Part shown: positions 1 to 11,989 of the stretch, piece by piece
Layout: each line of letters starts with the position of its first letter
How positions within the stretch are numbered: the first letter of the stretch is position 1
Origin: Portunus trituberculatus
Taxonomy: Eukaryota > Arthropoda > Malacostraca > Decapoda > Portunidae
Direction of reading: 5' to 3'
Length of the DNA stretch: 64,000 nucleotides
Assembly: GCF_017591435.1 (NCBI RefSeq)
Contig: NC_059259.1
Span: forward strand, 3,312,119 to 3,376,118
Made by a program: the position numbers and the translations under genes
The notes under the pieces: model-generated
Told to the model about the DNA's origin: nothing
Databases searched by the model: none
The model's input: the letters and a program-made list of their open reading frames with translations, nothing else

Positions 1-1033
1 ATGCCAATCATCACTCTGTATATTGCTATCAGGTCTCCCTTTCTTCTGTTTTCCAGGGTCGGAAGTTGCATTCTTTTCAGTCTGTCTTCATAAGTCAAAT
101 CTCTTAAGTCAGGCACCATTTTGTTGCAGCCCTCTGTACTTTCTCTAGTTTCCTTATGTGTTTTTTAAGTTCGAGCCCACTGTATTGTTGCATATTCAAG
201 CCTCGGTCTTATCATTGCAGTAATTATTTTCTTCATCATTTCTTCATCTAAATATACGAACGCCACTCTTATGTTCCTCAATAAGTTCAATACTTCTCCA
301 ATTATTTTGTTTATATGTCTCTGGCGATAGGTCATTGGTAATTGTCACCCCAAGGTCTTTTTCTTCATGACTGGTTTTATGTCTTCATTTCCTATCTTGT
401 ACATACTCCTGATTCTTCTTTCACTCTTGCCAAACTCTATTTTCTTGCATTTTGTCGTGTTGAACTCCATTTGCCATGTACAGCTCCATTTCCATATTCT
501 GTCCAAGTCTTCCTGGAGTAGTTCGCAATCTTTGTCACATCTCACTTTTCTTAACAATTTTGCATCGCCTGCAAATAGGCTCACATAACTGGACACCCCA
601 TCCACCATGTCATTTATGTAGACCGCGAACATTACTGGTGCCAACACTGATCCCTGTGGAACTCCACTCTCCACCAAGCCCCATTCTGATGGTCTGTCCT
701 TAATTATTGTTCTCATTTCTCTTCCTACCAAAAGTCTTCCATCCATTTTAGTAAACTGCCATGCACTCCTCCTACCATTTCAAGTTTCCAGATCAGTCTC
801 CGGTGTGGTACCTTATCAAAGGCCTTTTTTAAATCCAGATATATTCCATCAGCCCAACCATCTCTCTCCTGTATTACATCTATCACCCTCGAATAGTAAC
901 ATATCAGGTTTGTCGTGCATGAACGCCCTTTTCTAACACCAAATTGACACTCACAAAGTATGTCATTTTTCTCCAAGAAGTCTGTCCATCTATTCTTCAC
1001 CACCCTCCCACACATCTTAGCTACCACACTTGT
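1..1033 (-). mobile_element. CR1-like LINE, copy A, reverse-transcriptase segment (partial)
   Basis: Non-LTR retrotransposon fragment read right to left. It begins inside the RT domain (PLNY block missing; fingers segment with FGVRKGRSC at about 900-960), then LDLKKAFDKVP, SGVPQGSVLAP and the catalytic block, and runs off the left edge. The catalytic motif reads FAGD where the intact relative at 25044 has FADD, so the first catalytic Asp is Gly (codon GGC). A single-base deletion after LLKWMEDF breaks the frame near 735-750. Both lesions recur in copy B (1034-4540). About twelve differences over 1.03 kb separate the copies, roughly 98-99 percent identity counted by eye. The right edge (1033) abuts the 3' terminal repeat of copy B directly. 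The clade assignment (CR1/L2/Rex-like) rests on residue style and the short 3' tandem repeat; I cannot place it more finely. Confidence 0.85.
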
Positions 1034-1063
1034 GTATTTACCTAATTGTATTTACCTAATTGT
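1034..1063 (-). repeat. 3' terminal tandem repeat of CR1-like LINE
   Basis: On the - strand the element ends in two copies of a unit of about 14 bases, TACAATTAGGTAAA. The same hallmark ends the + strand copy at 25895-25928 (unit AACTAGGTGAATAC) and an inserted fragment at 56736-56762. CR1-group LINEs are known to end in short tandem units rather than a poly(A) tail. The copy A segment continues directly beyond this tail. Confidence 0.85.
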
Positions 1064-4000
1064 AACATACGGGAAAAGAGCTATGCTCGTGTTGTCCCGT
1101 CTCCATATCTATTAATGTCCAGCTTTTTCTTAAAATCATGAATATTCCTTGCGTTGACCACTTCCATGTCTAAACTATTCCATGCTTCCACCCTTCTATG
1201 AGGGAAGCTATATTTTTTCACATCTCTCCTATAAGTGGCCATTTTAGTTTTTTCCCATGCCCTCTCGACATTCTTCCATTCCACATACACAGATCTTCCC
1301 TATCCATTTTTCCATGCCAATCATCACTCTGTATATTGCTATCAGGTCTCCCTTTCTTCTGTTTTCCAGGGTTGGAAGTTGCATTCTTTTCAGTCTGTCT
1401 TCATAAGTCAAATCTCTTAAGTCAGGCACCATTTTCGTTGCAGCCCTCTGTACTTTCTCTAGTTTCCTTATGTGTTTCTTTAAGTTCGAGCCCACTGTAT
1501 TGTTGCATATTCAAGCCTCGGTCTTATCATTGCAGTAATTATTTTCTTCATCATTTCTTCATCTAGATATACGAACGCCACTCTTATGTTCCTCAATAAG
1601 TTCAATACTTCTCCAATTATTTTGTTTATATGTCTCTCTGGCGATAGGTCATTGGTAATTGTCACCCCAAGGTCTTTTTCTTCATGACTGGTTTTATGTC
1701 TTCATTTCCTATCTTGTACATACTCCTGATTCTTCTTTCACTCTTGCCAAACTCTATTTTCTTGCATTTTGTCGTGTTGAACTCCATTTGCCATGTACAG
1801 CTCCATTTCCATATTCTGTCCAAGTCTTCCTGGAGTAGTTCGCAATCTTTGTCACATCTCACTTTTCTTAACAATTTTGCATCGCCTGCAAATAGGCTCA
1901 CATAACTGGACACCCCATCCACCATGTCATTTATGTAGACGAACATTACTGGTGCCAACACTGATCCCTGTGGAACTCCACTCTCCACCAATCCCCATTC
2001 TGATGGTCTGTCCTTAATTATTGTTCTCATTTCTCTTCCTACCAAAAGTCTTCCATCCATTTTAGTAAACTGCCATGCACTCCTCCTACCATTTCAAGTT
2101 TCCAGATCAGTCTCTGGTGTGGTACCTTATCAAAGGCCTTTTTTAAATCCAGATATATTCCATCAGCCCAACCATCTCTTTCCTGTATTACATCTATCAC
2201 CCTCGAATAGTAACATATCAGGTTTGTCGTGCATGAACGCCCTTTCTAAAACCAAATTGACACTCACAAAGTATGTCATTTTTCTCCAAGAAGTCTGTCC
2301 ATCTATTCTTCACCACCCTCTCACACATCTTAGCTACCACACTTGTAAGTGACACTGGTCTATAGTTCAATGGGTCTCTCTTGTTACCTGATTTATAGAT
2401 TGGGACAATGTTAGCTCTTTTCCAGTCTTGGGGCACTACACCTTCCCTTAATGAGGCATCAATTACTTCACAAACTTTTTCTGCCAATTGCTCCCTGCAT
2501 TCTCTTAAAATCCATCCTGATACCCCATCAGGTCCCACAGCTTTTCTCACTTCTAAACTCCCCATCATGTTCTTGATCTCCTCCACAGTTACTTGAAACT
2601 CCTTCATAATCCCTTTCTGTTCCATTACCAGTGGTTTGTCAAAAGCAGTCTCCTTTGTGAATACCTTCCGAAAGCATCCATTCATAGCCTCTGCCATTTC
2701 CTGGGATCTTCACTGCATACTCCATTTACTTCTAAACTTTCAATACTTTCTATTTTTGATGTTGTTGTTCACATGTCTGTAAAAAGCCTTGGTTGGTCTT
2801 TACATTTATCAATTATATCCTTTTCTTGTTTCTTTCTTTCTTCTCTTCTAATCAACACATATTCATTTCTTGCTCTTTTGTAACTTTCCCACTGCTTAAT
2901 CCGTCTTTTCCTTCTCCACCTCTTCCATGCATCCTCTTTTCTTGTTCTAGCCTTTTCACATCTATCGTTAAACCAGTCCTGCTTTCCAACTTTCTATGTT
3001 GTCTTATTGGTACAAATTTTTCTCACCTTCTTTGTATATTTTTATAAATTCCTTCCACTTTTCATTTGCTCCTTAGCACTCTTGAATTTCATCCAATTTG
3101 TCTCTTGAAAGAATTTCTTTAGGTTTCCAAAATCTGTCTTGGCATAATTCCATCTTCCCACTTTATATTCTTCATTTCTTCTAGATTTCTCTTCATCTAT
3201 CACCTTGAACTCCAAAACTGCATGATCACTCTTTGCTAAAGGGCACTCCACCCTCATCTCCTCAATGACCATTGGCTCTGTACTAAAGACCAAGTCCAGT
3301 CTTGACGATGCTCCTCTCCTCCAAACCTAGTATCTTCTTTGACCCACTGAGTTAACACATTTTCCATTGCCAGTGTCAATAGTGTATTTCCCATGTTGTC
3401 TCTGATCCTTCCATTGACCAGTCCTCCCAACACACCTCTTTACAATTAAAATCTCCCATCATTATAGTTCGTTCACAGCCACCCAACATTTCTTCCAGAC
3501 ATGTTCCTGTATCACTTATCATTTCTTCATATTCCTGTACTGACCATGCATTTGTCTTAGGTGGTACGTACACCACTATGTAGTGCCTCTTTTTCCTTCA
3601 TTAGTTTCTGCTCTGATCTTTAGCACTTCTGCCTTTCCCATACCTTTTTCACTTGATCCACCTTTATATCTTTTTAACCAGCAACATCACTCCTCCTCCC
3701 ATCTTACCTACTCTATTTCTTTTCCAAACGTTATATTTCCTTCTCCAACCTTCATCAGGTCTTCTCCTCTCTCAGTTTTGTTTCAGTAAGACCCACAATA
3801 TCTGGGTTCTTGTCCTCAAGTAATCGTTGAGTTCTAAAATCCCGATATCACTCCATTTATGTTGGAATACATTACATTTCGCTCATATGTAAGTTTCTTT
3901 AGTCCTTTCTTGCTGTACTTTTCTGGGTTATGAACCACTTCCTCAGTCTCATATCCAAGATTCTCCAGAAAACTCTTTCTCTTCTTCTGTCCTCTCTTCA

Positions 4001-4533
4001 TTTTTTTCAAAGCCTCCTTTCTCAACTCATTTAACATTTCTCTTCCTTTTCACCGAGATCTCTTCTCAACCAAATCTTCCTTGTTGTTTCCTGCTGGGCT
4101 AGCCTCCATGACTTCTCCACCAATTCATCTACATCCTTTTGTGACTTAAGTTTGATTCTTATTGGCCTCATACCTTCTCTTGTGAACTTTCCAATTCTAT
4201 GGAAGTCCTCTATTTCTTGTACTAGGTCTTTTCCTCCTCTTGCACCACATTAATGATATTATTTATCACCTTTTTATGTTTTTCTCTCTCCATTTTACTC
4301 GGTGTCTTATCCTCCTCCACACCAAATATCACCACACATCTCTTTTGTCTACAGTTTCCTCACCAATGTCTCATTTGACTTAATAACCTTCACCACTTTC
4401 TCAGCTATCTTCTCTTCTATGATCTGTTGATCTATAATTTCAGCAAGGCCCAAAGTTTTCTCCTGACTCTTTGATTTCCTTTTCCAGACTTGCAACTTTG
4501 TAATTTACCTCCTTTCTTTCCACTTCCTGACTT

Positions 4534-4540
<7 letters not shown>
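1034..4540 (-). mobile_element. CR1-like LINE, copy B, long but decayed
   Basis: Read right to left the element has, in order: coiled-coil and ORF1-like remains (about 4540-4040, with RPIRIKLKSQKD), apurinic endonuclease (about 3890-3040, with MYSNINGV, VYVPPKTN, GDFNCKEV and SDHAVLEF), reverse transcriptase (about 2697-1662, with GPDGVSGW, NYRPVSLTSV, FGFRKG, GVPQGSVLAP and FAGDAKLL), a post-RT C-terminal segment (about 1495-1081, with KYSFPHRRVEAWN) and a 3' tail of two tandem units. Several single-base frameshifts break the protein. The FADD to FAGD change removes a catalytic aspartate, so this copy could not have made its own cDNA. The 5' side stops at a GT microsatellite at 4539-4570. 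Confidence 0.88.

Positions 4541-4570
<30 letters not shown>
4539..4570. repeat. (GT)n microsatellite
   Basis: About 16 GT units mark the 5' edge of LINE copy B. The next 237 bases (4571-4807) are AT-rich with no recognisable coding and end in AAAGGGTTAA, where the next LINE begins. That resembles the end of a TTAA-targeting element, but I found no matching left end. Confidence 0.9.
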
Positions 4571-4571
<1 letters not shown>

Positions 4572-4807
4572 ATCGCCTCCGGCTGTTTCTGGAAGACGGA
4601 TCACACAGCAGGAGGAGGAGGAATCCTTGATAAGGCATAAACTGAATTTTTAGAGGTCATATCGAGCTACAAAGTACATCATTGTATTCCGAATAACAAA
4701 GAGAAAATAATTATTAGTATTCAAACAGTTTTCTGACAATTTCTAGGTTTACCATTTTTAGCCGTCATAGCAAACGGGAAAATAGTTTAAGTGCCGGAAG
4801 GAAAGGG

Positions 4808-7056
4808 TTAATAGGTTTAGTAGAAGAACAGTAGCCGTCTACCACAGCAGCAATAGAGCGGTCGGAAAGGAAACTTGAGATAAAGTTGCAGAGAGAAGGA
4901 TAGAAGCCGTAGGAGGGCAGTTTTGAAATCAAAGCTTTATGCCAGACTCTATCAAAAGCTTTTGATATGTCTAACGCAACAGCAAAAGTTTCACCGAAAT
5001 CTCTAAAAGAGGATGACCAAGACTCAGTAAGGAAAGCCAGAAGATCACCAGTAGAGCGACCTTGACGGAAGCCATACTGGCGATCAGACAGAAGATTGTG
5101 AAGTGACAGATGTTTGAGAATCTTCCTATTCAGGATAGATTCAAAACTTTAGACAAGCAAGAGATTAAAGCTATAGGACGGTAGTTTGAGGGGTTAGAAC
5201 GGTCACCCTTTTAGGAACAGGCTGAATGTAGGCGAACTTCCAGCAGGAAGGAAAGGTACAAGTCGATAGACAAAGTTGGAAGAGTTTGGCCAGGCAAGGT
5301 GCAAGCACAGAAGCACAGTTTTTGAGAACAATAGGAGGGACCCCATCAGGTCCATAAGCCTTCCGAGGGTTTAGGCCAGCAAGGGCATGGAAAACATCAT
5401 TACGAAGAATTTTGATTGTAGACATGAAATAGTCAGAGGGAGGAGGAGAGGAGGACAAGCCCAGAATCATCCAAGGTGGAGTTGTGAGCAAAGGTTTGAG
5501 AAAAGAGTTCAGCTTTAGAGACAGAAGAGATGGCAGTGGTGCCATCAGGATGAAATAAAGGAGGAAAGATGAAGAAGTGAAGTTATTTGAGATGTTTTTG
5601 GCTAGATGCCAGAAGTCACGAGGAGAGTTTGAGTTTGAAAGATTTTGACATTTCCTATTTATGAAAGAGTGTTTGGCAAGTTGAAGAACAGACTTGGCAT
5701 GATTCCGGCAGAGATATAAAGTGCATGAGATTCAGGAGATGGAAGGCTCAAGTACCTTTTGTGGGCAACCTCTCTATCATGTATAGCACGAGAACAGGCT
5801 GAGTTAAACCAAGGTTTAGAAGGTTTAGGTTGAGAAAAAGAATGAGGAATGTACGCCTCCATGCCAGATACTAACACCTCTGTTATGTGTTCAGCACAAA
5901 GAGATGGGTCTCTGACACGGAAGCAATAATCATTCCAGGGAAAATCAGCATAATACCTCCTCAGGTCCCCCCAACTGGCAGAGGCACCTTTGCTTTGGGG
6001 ATCCTGGAGGGATTGGAAAATAGGACAAGATACAGAAATGAGATTGTGATCGGAGGAGCCCAACGGAGATGAAAGGGTGACAGCATAAGCAGAAGGGTTA
6101 GAGGTGAGGAAGAGATCAAGAATGTTGGGTGTGTCTCCAAGACGGTCAGGAATACGAGTAGGGTGTTGCACCAGTTGCTCTAGGTCATGGAGGATAGCAA
6201 AGTTGAAGGCTAGTTCACCAGGGTGGTCAGTGAAGGTAGAGGAAAGCCAAAGCTGTTGGTGAACATTGAAATCTCCAAGAATGGAAATCTCAACGAAAGG
6301 GTAGAGGGACAGAATGTGCTCCACTTTAGAAGTTAAGTAGTCGAAGAAATTACTATAGTCAGAAGAGTTAGGGGAGAGATAAACAGCACAGATGAATTTA
6401 GTTTGAGAGTGACTGTTAAGTCATAGTCAGATGGTGGAAAATTCGGAAGGCTCAAGAGCGTGGGCATGAGAGCAAGTTAAGTCGTTGCGTACATAGATGC
6501 AACATCCAGCTTTGGAATGAAAATGAGAATAGAGAAAGTAGGAGGGAACAGAGAAGGGCTACTGTCAGTTGCCTCAGACAGCTGTGTTTCGGTGAGGAAA
6601 AGAAGATGAGGTTTAGTAGAGGAGAGGTGGTGTTCCACAGATTGAAAATTAGATCTAAGACCGCGAATGTTGCAGAAGTTAATGTAGAAAAAGTTGAGGG
6701 AGGTGTCAAGGCATTTGTGGTCTTCAACAGGAGAGGTGTCCAACCTGGGGACATTTTTGGTCCCCTCCCCAGAGGGGGACTCCAAGGCGTTGTTTATTTT
6801 GGGTCCCATTTTTCTTTTAAATTTTTATTTGGAGTGAAGGGTGTATGTGTGGTAAGTGCATGTAGTTTTGTGTGAAGAAGGAGAGCTGTCTTTAGAGGGT
6901 AGGCTGTGACTACCCCCTTGAGTTGTGAGACACAAAGGAAAACATTCAACGAGATCACAACTAGCTTTAATGGAAGGTTCACAGCACCTCCTGAACTAGT
7001 GCTATTAGATCTCACTGGGAGTAAGTTATTGAGATCTCACTGGGAGTAAGTTATTG
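4808..7056 (-). mobile_element. Jockey-like LINE, 3' truncated
   Basis: Read right to left: 5' UTR (7056-6815) with a tandem duplication of a 22-26 base unit at 7008-7056, an N-terminal segment with NFCNIRGLRSN and LFLTETQL (6700-6570), the endonuclease body with LGDFNVHQQLW and GSSDHNLISV (6324-5990), a linker with PWFNSACS (about 5810), and an RT start with RKAYGPDGVPP and FPSCWKFAYIQPVPK (5380-5200). The RT continues decayed to about 4808 and is then cut, so the catalytic and C-terminal parts are missing. Frameshifts and stops separate the pieces. Loose 3' parts of the same family occur at 18950-19170 (+) and 20819-21470 (-). Confidence 0.85.
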
Positions 7057-7373
7057 TACTGTACTGCATAGAAATCGAGGTATAAAGTGAAAAATATATA
7101 TCACTGTAAATAATCTGTAAATAGAGTAACAAATTGGTAATTACTTTTTACTTGTAAATATAGCCAATGAAGCAACAAAACTAACAAGCCATGAATAGTT
7201 AGAGTGCATTGAGACTGTGCAGGTGAAGATGGGGTTGATAGTGAGACAACTTGACTGCCACCACACACATGGATAAGTATGCACATAAGCACAGTGATTG
7301 TGCTTCCTGGACTACTAAATTTAAAAACATTCATGTGACTCGTCTGCAAGTGCCATAAGAAAGACTACGGAAC
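7057..7373. other. Unassigned AT-rich stretch
   Basis: No convincing exon, RNA gene or repeat boundary seen. It lies between the Jockey-like 5' UTR and the next inverted-repeat element. Confidence 0.6.
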
Positions 7374-8084
7374 TTGATGGCTCATAAGACGCACCCAGTT
7401 TTGGCAGACATTGAAATGAAAAAAGAGCTCTAGATATGAATTGAAGGATTTCACCTGACATTTGAAGACTTTCACATGCATTTAGATCCCATTTAAAAAC
7501 TTTGATATTTGCTTGTAGCCTACATACTAATCTTGCTGTGAGATGTAAACATGTACCTGGCATGTTGCATTAGCATTGACTGTGAGAGACTACAGGGCTA
7601 ATAATCATAATTTTTTCTATCATAATTTTTTTACATGTATACAATGTAAGAATGTTAAAAGATAGGTGCAATTTTAATTGTATGGAAATGTACCTTACTT
7701 CAAAGAATAACGGCATCACACTGTAAAGAACGCAGTGAAGCTTGCCTGTGTCAAGATCAATATCATCAACTGTGTGTGTTTTGGTTCATGTGGTGTATGG
7801 TCACTTAGGTAAATTTCTCTTGCCTGGTGTCATTCTGTATGAATTACTGGTATGTTTGACCCACTATATATTGTTACCTTGAAAGAAAGAGTTGTTTTGT
7901 GGAGTAGTACCAATCATTACTTTGTTTACATGTATGAAGATGTCTGGGGTTTGATTTTAGAGCCTCTGTTGCCATAGACTGACCACCAACCACTGCCTCA
8001 TTGTTGAACCTTGGCCTCATAGAATATAGGTTCATTTCCTGAGACTTGTTTTTTGAGAAAATGTTCATCTTATGAGCCATCAAA
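7374..8084 (-). mobile_element. MITE with TTTGATGGCTCATAAGA termini, copy 1
   Basis: Short non-coding DNA element. The left end reads TTGATGGCTCATAAGACGCA and the right end is its complement TCTTATGAGCCATCAA. The body is homologous in inverted orientation to the fuller copy at 28536-29308, including the stretch around CATGTACCTGGCATG. The flanking TA duplication clear in copy 2 has decayed here. TA target and terminal sequence suggest a Tc1/mariner/pogo-type non-autonomous family (inference). No transposase is present. Confidence 0.75.
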
Positions 8085-8254
8085 TGTGGTATGTTTGTTT
8101 ACACTTGAAACAGCCCGAACCATTCATTTAGAGCTAGCAGCCGATATGTCAGCTCATGCTTTGTAACCCTTACAGTCTCGCATTAGTTCTGGTTATTCCC
8201 TCCCCCATCCTGCATTTGGGAGGGATTTTTTTTTCTAAGCATTAATTAATCTTA

Positions 8255-8613
8255 AAATACGATGTTTGAGTTACCGAACTATTGTTCGAAAACATCTATT
8301 TTGAGTGAAGCAGCTCCAGTGCGGGTTTAGCTGTACTAACTGAGTTCACAATGTACTATGTGTAGTACTACGCCTCAGGGTATCGCTGAAACATCTCATT
8401 AAAAAAATTAGGCCCCACGCACATAGGAAACACTACCTTCAAAATAGAATCAGCACAATAGCGCAGTAACCCCTACCTACAATCACAATTGCGCAGTCAC
8501 CCCCTACCAAAAGGAACCAAACCCCCATACCCGACCTCCCTACATCCCGTTTTCTATCTCTGGGAGGTCCCTCTCCTGATAAGAAGACGCCGTTCCATGT
8601 GAAGCGCGAGAAC
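8255..8613. repeat. DIRS right inverted terminal repeat
   Basis: The segment from about 8320 to 8613 is the reverse complement of 14290-14895, after discounting a SINE in the latter. Shared landmarks are CAGCTCCAGTGCGGG, the CGCCTCAGGGTATCGC block and GGAGGTCCCTCTCCTGATAA. The outermost 65 bases (8262-8330, starting near AATACGATGTTTGAG) are specific to this end and are mirrored in the internal complementary region. Confidence 0.85.
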
Positions 8614-8667
8614 CGAATCTGGCGAAGGATGACCGGGGGAGGGAGCGAAGTGGAGGAAGAGGGCCCC

Positions 8668-8775
8668 GATCACCCGCACTGGAGCTGCTTCACTCAAAAT
8701 AGATGTTTTTGAACAATAGTTCGGTAACTCAAACATCGCATTTTGAGGTACAATCAGCTCCAGTGCGGGTTTAGC
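8668..8775. repeat. DIRS internal complementary region (ICR)
   Basis: The first half (8668-8735) is the reverse complement of the outer end of the right terminal repeat (8262-8330). The second half (8736-8775, TTGAGGTACAATCAGCTCCA) is complementary to the outer end of the left terminal repeat (14888-14922). A junction sequence complementary to both element ends is the hallmark of DIRS elements, where it is thought to template completion of a circular intermediate. Confidence 0.85.
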
Positions 8776-9149
8776 TGCATCACAAGTGGAGGAAGGATCC
8801 GCCGCCAGACTATACTGAAAGGGAAGGGTACTGTGAACCTCTAACCTGGCAGAGTGAGGACGGTCCGAGAGAGTAGCATACCTGGACCAGTGTGTGGAGC
8901 ACGGTTCGGTAGAGCTGAGGCAACCTTTGGGAGGGGTGAGGTCTGGTCCCGTCGGGTGAGCGAAGCTACCATCCCCACCCCACAAAGTCCGACCCGTTGG
9001 GTCGGAGAGGGGGATCTGGGAGGAGTAAGAGGGGCTCTGGAAGCAGCAAAAACTCCTTGTACCAGAGGATAGGGAAAGGGTCCCGCGTCGTTGCCGTGTA
9101 AGATGGAGGTGAGGTCCGGACTCGTAGGGTGGCCGACCTCCCCTTACGC

Positions 9150-9977
9150 TGCCATCCCCCTAACTCCGACCTGTCAGGGCGAAGAGGGGGGTCCGGGAGG
9201 CAAAGGAGGCCCTGCCATGGAGGTGCAAGGGACCTCCTCCAGCGTGTGATCCAGATAGTGGGCTACGAAGGAGCGGTCCGAAGCCCAATGTCCATGCTCC
9301 CGTACGTGATCCATGGAGAAGTGGCGAAGGAAAGCCATGGTGGCCGACATGGCCCTCACTTCATGCCCCTTTGGTGCATGTCCTGGATCCGCCTCCTCTG
9401 TCACCCCGCAGAGGACCTTCGAGATGTGGATCCTGGATAGGGGCTTGTGGGTGTCAGGCCAGATGAATAGACAGGTATGTTGGGGATCGGAAGTTGACCC
9501 AACATACTGTCACAAGGACTCCACAGGGCAAAGAGGGTGGTGGTGAAGTCCCTCCATCCATGCCTGGAGCACAATGGGGGCCAAGGAGTGTCCTTCCCTC
9601 TCATTCTTGGTCAAGAACTTGGGAGAAGGTGCTAGGGAGACCCATCGCCCATCCCTGGAGAAGACCAGCCAGGAGGGGTTCCGGATAGGGGCGTGAAGTT
9701 GGGAAGCCCTTAACCCCTTCAATACGGTGACGCCTATGTAGGCGTTATGAAGCCCCAGTAGCAAATACGGTGATGCCTACGTAGGCGTCATATTTCTTTT
9801 CTGAGCTTTCTTCAGTTCAGTTGTCCTGTATAGTGTGTTGGATACCAACTACACACGCCGTATGCTGTCCTTGAAATCCTAGTGCTCCTCCCACCATCCT
9901 TGTCTCCACCAATCACTAAAGATAAGCTACATGCGTCCCGCCTTGTGTCTAAAATTACCCAATGGCATAGACTGTTC

Positions 9978-10066
<89 letters not shown>

Positions 10067-10120
10067 TCTCTCCCTCTCGAAGATAAGTTATATGCTCCGC
10101 CTTGAAGATAAGTTCGTGAC

Positions 10121-10216
<96 letters not shown>

Positions 10217-10235
10217 TACAAAACAACAAATTTTG

Positions 10236-10271
<36 letters not shown>

Positions 10272-10365
10272 CTCCCTTCGTTTCCCTCTCCTTCCTCCTC
10301 CTCCTCTTCCTCTCGAAGATAAGCTACATGCGCCCCGCTTGTGTCTAAAATATTAGCAAATGTCA

Positions 10366-10460
<95 letters not shown>

Positions 10461-11060
10461 AAGAGAGAAGCGTCCACTTTCCTCTTCGAAGGCGATATAG
10501 TGACTAAAAGATAGCAGCATAATACACAAAGATGACAAGTATGACAAGCTTGCATGAGTTTCCAGCCACAAGACGGCACTACCACCCGTATATCATACAG
10601 GCGGGCTTATTTAACATCCGGCGCGAAGGGGTTAAGCCAGAAGCCATGGCCACCAAAAACAGAGCCTTCTGCAAGCTCTGTTGAGGGGTAGAATTAGTAA
10701 AAGGAGGGCCCCGAAGGAGGGTCAGGACTTTGGACAGAGCCCAGAAGATCCTTGGTCTCTTCACAGGAGGCCGCTGGTGGAAGTGATCCTTTTTCAGTAA
10801 ATCCAGGACCCGTCCTCTGATGGTGATGTTAAACCCCAAAGACAAGGGGTCCGCCAGAGCAGCCGCATAGGTGGCAACGGTCGGGGCAGCTCTGCGTCTG
10901 ACATGGAACATAAAGGACAAAAAGTCATAAACAAGAGGTAAAAGAAATATAAGAAAAGGGCCGATTGCGGAGAAAAAGCTGGAAAGCTTTCCATGCCGAC
11001 TCGTACTGGCGGAGGGTGGAATCCCTGGACCCCTTGATGACATCAGAAGAGACCGCAGGC
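9150..11060 (-). pseudogene. DIRS-like tyrosine recombinase, split by a MITE
   Basis: Site-specific recombinase that would integrate circular DIRS DNA. The N-terminal SAM-like part (11060-10636) reads through STLRQYESAWKAF, FHVRRRAAPTVATY and LLKKDHFHQRPPV to KALFLVAMASG. The catalytic part resumes at 9713 with RASQLHAP and continues to about 9174, where KGHEVRAMSAT (the H-x-x-R box) and FVAHYLDHT (candidate nucleophile Tyr) are visible. A MITE at 9714-10631 sits between the halves. The reading frame matches across one TTAA copy, so the insertion is the main break. A frameshift near 9405-9510 adds a second, and another lies near 10940-11040. Confidence 0.82.
9714..10631 (-). mobile_element. 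piggyBac-like MITE, copy 1 (TTAA target)
   Basis: Non-autonomous DNA element of 918 bp, flanked by TTAA at 9710-9713 and 10632-10635, with ends CCCCTTC...GAAGGGG. TTAA duplication and CCC-starting inverted ends are the signature of the piggyBac superfamily. One end carries two near-palindromes around GCCTACGTAGGC (9729-9746 and 9770-9789). The interior is mostly microsatellite: CT arrays at 9981-10062, 10240-10268 and 10369-10458 and an AC array at 10123-10214. No transposase ORF. Copy 2 lies at 29428-30267 in the opposite orientation. Confidence 0.87.
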
Positions 11061-11283
11061 GAGAGGGAGGTGGTCAAGCACGCCTGCAGAAACTCCACGC
11101 GTGAAAGCTGGAGGATATTCCAGACTGACGGACGCCATGGCCCCGTACCGCCAGTCTGTTGAGAAGTAGAGGGGAAGGACACCAGAGCAGTAGACGTTGG
11201 CACTAGGGCTGGGTCTTCCAGAGAGGGGCGATGAGAAGAACTCGGCCCCTGAACGTCTCCAGGTTGCGCACCACCGCCCTTCA

Positions 11284-11860
11284 TCACCGTCGTCGCTGGG
11301 GGAGAAAAAGATAAACGAACCCCCATGTGTTCCAATCCATGAGAAAGGAGTCCAGCCCTCCTGTGGCCGTGACCACGCTCCTGGTGATGTATTGTGGGAG
11401 CTGATGGTTCTCCGATGATGCAAACAGGTCCACCTCGGGCAGACCGAACAACTCCACTAGATCCGTGAAAACGTCTGGGTCGAGCGACCATTCCACTGAG
11501 GAAGTATCGCTGCGGGACAACGCATCTGCCCAGACATTGTCCCTGCCTGGCACGTGCACGGTTAACAGCATAAGATGATGCGACGCTGCCAGGTTGAAGA
11601 GGGCCTCGGATGTCCTGAGGAGGGAGATTGACCGGGAGGAGCCCATCCTCTTCACACACTGGACTGCCACTACGTTGTCCATGTAGAAGCAAACGTGGAG
11701 TTGCTGGAGGTCCGCCTGTTGCTGAAGGAAAAGCAGAGGCACCATCAACTCCCTCACGTTGACGTGCCTCTGCGCGTCGGCCTGCTCCCAGCGTCCCCGG
11801 CCCTGTCGACCGTCGGACGCCTGGAAGCCCCAACCGCTGTAGGGAGGAGGCATCCGTAGA
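11284..11860 (-). pseudogene. DIRS-like RNase H domain
   Basis: RNase H removes the RNA strand during reverse transcription. Read right to left: TDASS (first acidic residue, one frame off), then SGWGFQASDG, HVNVRELMVPL (Glu), CFYMDNVVAVQ (Asp) and GRDNVWADALSRSD (final acidic residue). A C-terminal extension typical of DIRS elements follows (WSLDPDVFTDLVELFG, EVDLFASSENHQLPQY). The order and spacing match DIRS RNase H. A one-base frameshift separates the first motif from the rest near 11840. The RT that should precede it is missing. Confidence 0.85.
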
Positions 11861-11989
11861 CGCGGGGCACGGCCTTGAGCCCACTCTCAGGAGAGGCCCT
11901 GACGAACCACCCTGCCCGCCCACGTGCCGACCGGCCACTTGTTGGCCGCGTTGGACAGGCGACCCAGCACTGGAGAGTCACCGCCGCGA

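Noticed and set aside
1034..1063. CRISPR-like or satellite array from tandem units
   Set aside because: Only two adjacent units occur, always at LINE 3' ends, with no spacers. This is a eukaryotic genome.
345..2060. FAGD in the RT motif as a random sequencing error
   Set aside because: The same change is present independently in copies A and B, so a single read error is unlikely unless the duplication itself is an assembly artefact, which is noted.
9882..10585. Long frames encoding repeats such as SLSLSL, CVCVCV or RERERE, also at 19129-19354, 29586-30099, 35444-35690 and 39339-39753
   Set aside because: These are translations of CT, CA, GA or TA microsatellites, not proteins.
10925..11938. 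A 337-residue frame on the - strand over the DIRS element as a separate host protein
   Set aside because: It overlaps the RNase H frame out of phase and only its C-terminal end (STLRQYESAWKAF) is real recombinase sequence. The length comes from high GC content.
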